Below, one piece after another: positions 61,054 through 64,000 of a stretch of 64,000 nt of DNA. The stretch is taken from positions 62,001 to 126,000 of the forward strand of contig NZ_JABFMV010000001.1 in NCBI RefSeq assembly GCF_013359685.1. The letters are read 5' to 3'. Made by a program: the position numbers and the translations under genes. The DNA comes from Leifsonia sp. C5G2. Its GTDB lineage: Bacteria > Actinomycetota > Actinomycetes > Actinomycetales > Microbacteriaceae. Within the stretch, counting starts at the first letter, position 1, and the number at the start of each line of letters is the position of its first letter. Below the pieces are notes generated by a model. The model did not search any database, was not told the origin of the DNA, and saw only the letters and a program-made list of their open reading frames with translations.

Positions 61054-62793
61054 TTATCGAACAGCCGCGGCTTCGCTCCCGTCCCCCGACTTCAGCTGCA
61101 CCCGGTGGGCGTCGGCAAGGTCCGCTACGAACGAATCTTCCTCCTCGGTGCGCCGGTTTGGCGACCATGCAAGCGCGTTTGCCGCGATTTCGCCGATCTC
61201 GTGCACCAGCGCCGGGGTGATTGCGCCGGTGAAGGCGAGGCTGGTGCGGCGCAGAAACACGTCGGACAGGTGCACGACGTGCTCGTTGCGGATCACGTGG
61301 TCGACCTCCGCGCGGGAGTACGTGGGGGCCGCGGCGAGCGGGGTGTCGTCGCCGTCCCAGCCGGCGATGGCGTCGATGACGAAGCTCGCCTTGGTTCCGT
61401 AGCGGTGCAGCAGCGTGGTGGCGCGCTCCGTACCCACGTCGGCGCCGTAACGGGCGACCCAGTCGCGCTCCGCCTGCGGCGTGGTCGGGAAGCCGGCCCC
61501 GCCGCCGATCGGCAGGCCGAGGGTCTGGACGGTGCGGGTCGCGCCGAGGGCCTTGAGGGTCTCGTTCGCGAGGTGCTCGCTGAGGGCGCGGAACGTCGTC
61601 CACTTGCCGCCGACGAGGCTGAGGACCGTGGTGTCGCCGAGCCCCGCGATCGTGCCGGGCACGATGCGGTAGTCGCGGGACACGAACCCGGGCGCGGTGT
61701 CGTCGTGGTGCGGCAGCGGGCGCACGCCGGAGAAGGTGTAGACGATCTGCTCGCGGGTGACCGGGATCGTTGGGAAAACGTGCGCGACCAGCTCGATGAA
61801 GTAATCGATCTCGTCCTCGGTGATCACCGCGCGCTCGCTCATGTCGGCGTCGATGTCGGTCGTGCCGACCATGACCCGGCCCTTGAGCGGGTAGATGAGC
61901 ACGATGCGGCCGTCGTTGTTCTCGAAGAACATCTCGCGGCCCTTGCAGGCCTCGAGCAGCTCCGGGTTGTCGAGCACGATGTGGGAGCCCTTGGTGCCGC
62001 CCATGTACCGGGTGGCCTGGCCGAGCGCCTCGTTGGTGAGGTCCGTCCACGGGCCGGAGGCGTTGACGACGACGTCGGCGGTGATGACGAACTCCTCGCC
62101 GCTCTCGCGGTCGCGCACCAGCACGCCGCCGTCACGGGTGCCGACGGCCTCCACGTAGTTGACGGCCCGGGCGTGCGGACCGGCGGCGAGGCCGTCGGCG
62201 AGCACATCGAGGGCGAGACGCTCGGGGTCGTGCACCGACGCGTCGAAGTAGGTCGCCGTGTACTTCAGGCCGGGGTTCAGCGCGGGGAGGATCTCCAGCG
62301 ACTTCTTGCGGCCGTGGAAGCTGTGCCGCGGAACCGTGCCGCCGGCGCGCGAGAAGGAGTCGTAGATGGTCAGGCCGGTCTTGATGAGGAACGCGCCGCG
62401 CTCCTTCGGCTTGCCCTGCTTGTGGGTCAGGAAGCGGAGCGGGGCGGCGAGGATGCCGGAGAAGGTGGAGTAGATCGGGATGGTCGTCTCGAGCGGCTTC
62501 ACGTAGTGCGGCGCGATCTTCAGCAGGCCGTTGCGCTCGGTGACCGACTCCTTGACGAGCCGGAACTCGCCGTTCTCGAGGTAGCGGATGCCGCCGTGGA
62601 TCATGTGGCTGGACGCCGCCGAGGCGCCGGACACGAAGTCGTTGCGCTCGACGAGCACGACGTCGACGCCCTGCAGGGCGAGGTCGCGGAAGGTGCCGAG
62701 GCCGTTGATGCCGCCGCCGACGACGAGGACCTGTGCTCGTGGCCGCTCGATGAGGCGCTGGACCTCGCTGCGTGTGCTCGACTTCGTCGTCAC
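61054..62793 (-). CDS. glpD: FAD-dependent glycerol-3-phosphate dehydrogenase
   Basis: Oxidises glycerol-3-phosphate to dihydroxyacetone phosphate, passing electrons to quinone at the membrane. 579 residues from GTG 62793, set by AGGAGAG six bases upstream. FAD motif VLVVGGGINGLGTFRDLALQ, VERNDFVSGASAASSHMIHG, GIRYLENGEFRLV, VGTTDIDAD, and TFSGVRPLPH with GGKWTTFRALSEHL. Separate promoter from glpFK but the same operator type. Confidence 0.96.
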   Translation of the reverse strand: MTTKSSTRSEVQRLIERPRAQVLVVGGGINGLGTFRDLALQGVDVVLVERNDFVSGASAASSHMIHGGIRYLENGEFRLVKESVTERNGLLKIAPHYVKPLETTIPIYSTFSGILAAPLRFLTHKQGKPKERGAFLIKTGLTIYDSFSRAGGTVPRHSFHGRKKSLEILPALNPGLKYTATYFDASVHDPERLALDVLADGLAAGPHARAVNYVEAVGTRDGGVLVRDRESGEEFVITADVVVNASGPWTDLTNEALGQATRYMGGTKGSHIVLDNPELLEACKGREMFFENNDGRIVLIYPLKGRVMVGTTDIDADMSERAVITEDEIDYFIELVAHVFPTIPVTREQIVYTFSGVRPLPHHDDTAPGFVSRDYRIVPGTIAGLGDTTVLSLVGGKWTTFRALSEHLANETLKALGATRTVQTLGLPIGGGAGFPTTPQAERDWVARYGADVGTERATTLLHRYGTKASFVIDAIAGWDGDDTPLAAAPTYSRAEVDHVIRNEHVVHLSDVFLRRTSLAFTGAITPALVHEIGEIAANALAWSPNRRTEEEDSFVADLADAHRVQLKSGDGSEAAAVR

Positions 62794-62833
62794 GGTTCTC
62801 TCCTGGTTCTGCTGCGTGCCGGTGTTACTGCGA

Positions 62834-62839
62834 GCTATA
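62834..62839 (-). promoter_or_regulatory. glpD -10 box
   Basis: TATAGC on the minus strand; predicted start near 62827, 33 bases before the GTG. No clear -35. Confidence 0.4.
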
Positions 62840-62873
62840 GTCTTCGTGGCGGCACAACTTCGATCAAGCTCGC

Positions 62874-62887
62874 TGCACATACGTGCA
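62874..62887. promoter_or_regulatory. Palindromic regulator site between glpD and the SorC-type gene
   Basis: TGCAC-atac-GTGCA, perfectly symmetric. Centred about 54 bases upstream of the predicted glpD start, the same distance as the site in front of glpFK, and 50 bases before the regulator ATG. Confidence 0.65.
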
Positions 62888-62937
62888 TCGCCCGTTCGCC
62901 CGAGGAGGAACAGCCGCCGGAGGAGAAGAGGCCCCGA

Positions 62938-63939
62938 ATGCCCCAGCCCGACACCGAGCACCTGCCCGACAAGGTCCGCGACGCCCTCAAGGCGGGCCAC
63001 CTGTACTACATGCAGGACCTGACGATGGAGGCGATCGCGCACGAGATGCACACGTCGCGCTCCAGCGTCTCCCGGCTGCTGAGCTACGCCCGCTCGTCGG
63101 GCCTGGTGACCATCCAGATCGCCGAGCCGCACGAAGGTGCGACGCGCATCCAGCAGTCGATCCACGAGCGCTACGGCATCGCGGCGCACATCGTCCCGAT
63201 GCCGAGCGCGATCAGCGACGTCGACCGGCTCGAGCGCGTCGCCATCTCCGCTGCACGGATTCTCGACCGCTTCGTCGACTCCAACCAGACGGTCGGGATC
63301 GCCTGGGGCTCGACGATGAGCGCCCTCAGCAGGCACCTCATCCCGAAAGAGCTGCACAACGTCGAGTTCGTGCAGCTGAACGGCGCGGGCAACACGTACA
63401 CCACGGGCGTGCTCTACGCGTCGGAGATCCTGCGCCGGTTCGGCGACACGTATTCCGGCACGATCCAGGAGTTCCCGGTGCCTGCGCTGTTCGACGACCC
63501 GCAGACCAAGGTCGCGATGTGGCGTGAGCGGAGCACCCGGCGCATCCTCGACATCCAGGAGCGGATGGACGTCGCCCTGTTCGGCCTCGGCTCCCCCTTC
63601 TCGGAGGTGCGCTCGCACGTCTACGCCGGCGGCTACCTCGACCAGGCCGACTACGCCTCGCTCGACGCCTCCGGTGTCGTCGGCGACGTGGCGACCGTGT
63701 TCTTCCGCGAGGACGGCAGCCACCACGGCATCCCGCTGAACGAGCGCGCGAGCGGACCGGACATCGACCTCATCAAGCGCGTCCCGCGTCGCGTGTGCAT
63801 CGTGTCCGGCCCGTCGAAGGTGCACAGCCTGCGCGGCGCCCTCGCTGCGGGGCTCATCACCGACCTCATCGTCGACGAGGGCACGGCCCGGGCGCTCGTG
63901 CAGAGCGCGCACGAGGCGACGGCGGCCGAGGCGGCCTGA
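62938..63939 (+). CDS. SorC/DeoR-type sugar-binding transcriptional regulator
   Basis: 333 residues, with GGAGGAGAAGAGG before ATG 62938. N-terminal helix-turn-helix: YYMQDLTMEAIAHEMHTSRS and VSRLLSYARSSGLVTIQI. C-terminal effector domain of the SorC family: VGIAWGSTMSALSRHLIP, QLNGAGNTYTTGV, LFGLGSPFS and VSGPSKVHSLRGALAAGLIT, related to sugar isomerases. Divergent from glpD with a matching palindrome between, so glycerol-3-phosphate or dihydroxyacetone phosphate is the likely ligand. Confidence 0.92.
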   Translation: MPQPDTEHLPDKVRDALKAGHLYYMQDLTMEAIAHEMHTSRSSVSRLLSYARSSGLVTIQIAEPHEGATRIQQSIHERYGIAAHIVPMPSAISDVDRLERVAISAARILDRFVDSNQTVGIAWGSTMSALSRHLIPKELHNVEFVQLNGAGNTYTTGVLYASEILRRFGDTYSGTIQEFPVPALFDDPQTKVAMWRERSTRRILDIQERMDVALFGLGSPFSEVRSHVYAGGYLDQADYASLDASGVVGDVATVFFREDGSHHGIPLNERASGPDIDLIKRVPRRVCIVSGPSKVHSLRGALAAGLITDLIVDEGTARALVQSAHEATAAEAA

Positions 63940-64000
63940 CACCCGGCGCCGGCCCTCGTCAGGCCGTGCGCCGGTTAGTGCACGTTGTGGGTGTGGAGCG

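Overview
The window is about 70% G+C, with dense coding and many 1-4 base start/stop overlaps. Gene content points to an actinobacterium, most likely Microbacteriaceae (a Leifsonia-like genus). That placement is inference from gene families and promoter style; no rRNA or marker phylogeny was available. I see no rRNA, tRNA, CRISPR array, phage or insertion sequence.

Layout. (1) 1-6651: surface polysaccharide genes: two glycosyltransferases (the first cut by the window edge), the complete dTDP-L-rhamnose set (rmlA, rmlC leftward; rmlB, rmlD rightward from a shared divergent promoter) and a third glycosyltransferase. (2) 6636-13022: acyltransferase, purE, an LCP cell-wall ligase, purK, a GtrA membrane protein, a PH-domain protein and birA. 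(3) 13108-22223: acyl-CoA carboxylase (beta, epsilon and biotin-carrying alpha subunits), interrupted by a sensor kinase/kinase-like/response regulator trio, an RNA methyltransferase and maf. (4) 22309-28221: cation/proton antiporter, a flavoprotein disulfide reductase without redox cysteines, purine nucleoside phosphorylase and a phosphohexomutase. (5) 28223-31012: an MFS exporter divergent from an ArsR regulator, then a Fic protein with its own palindrome. (6) 31013-39998: a nine-gene leftward nucleoside run: BMP-type lipoprotein, ABC ATPase, two permeases, cytidine deaminase, thymidine phosphorylase, adenosine deaminase, and PTS IIA and IIB proteins without a IIC. (7) 40192-47613: mannose-1-phosphate guanylyltransferase, a divergent glycosyltransferase, corA, a small protein and sdhCDAB. 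(8) 47742-53462: small membrane proteins, BrkB-like protein, exonuclease III, trpS, a GNAT protein and a HAD phosphatase. (9) 53611-58428: a large GH106-like glycosidase with a MarR regulator, and a second LCP protein. (10) 58556-63939: the glycerol regulon glpF-glpK and glpD with a SorC-type regulator.

From memory of the Mycobacterium tuberculosis map, the order rml, LCP, purE/purK, GtrA, PH, birA, accD5, accE5, maf, accA3, lpdA, PNP, pmmB, add, deoA, cdd, sdhCDAB is an old actinobacterial backbone. The sensor trio, ArsR/MFS/Fic block, PTS pair, BMP transporter and manC/corA block look like insertions into it.

Functional links: BirA biotinylates the carboxylase alpha subunit; the nucleoside transporter feeds the deaminases and phosphorylases; rhamnose and mannose nucleotide sugars feed the glycosyltransferases and the LCP proteins that attach polymers to the wall; GlpF, GlpK and GlpD carry glycerol to dihydroxyacetone phosphate.

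The most striking non-coding signals are: a 429-base intergenic region with tandem hairpins sharing the loop ATTCGGG; a TTCGTGACGAA-based repeat family found as a five-copy tandem array and as a perfect 53-base palindrome; a window-wide pattern of leaderless genes (TAnnnT box 6-7 bases before the start codon); and matched operator palindromes in the glycerol promoters.
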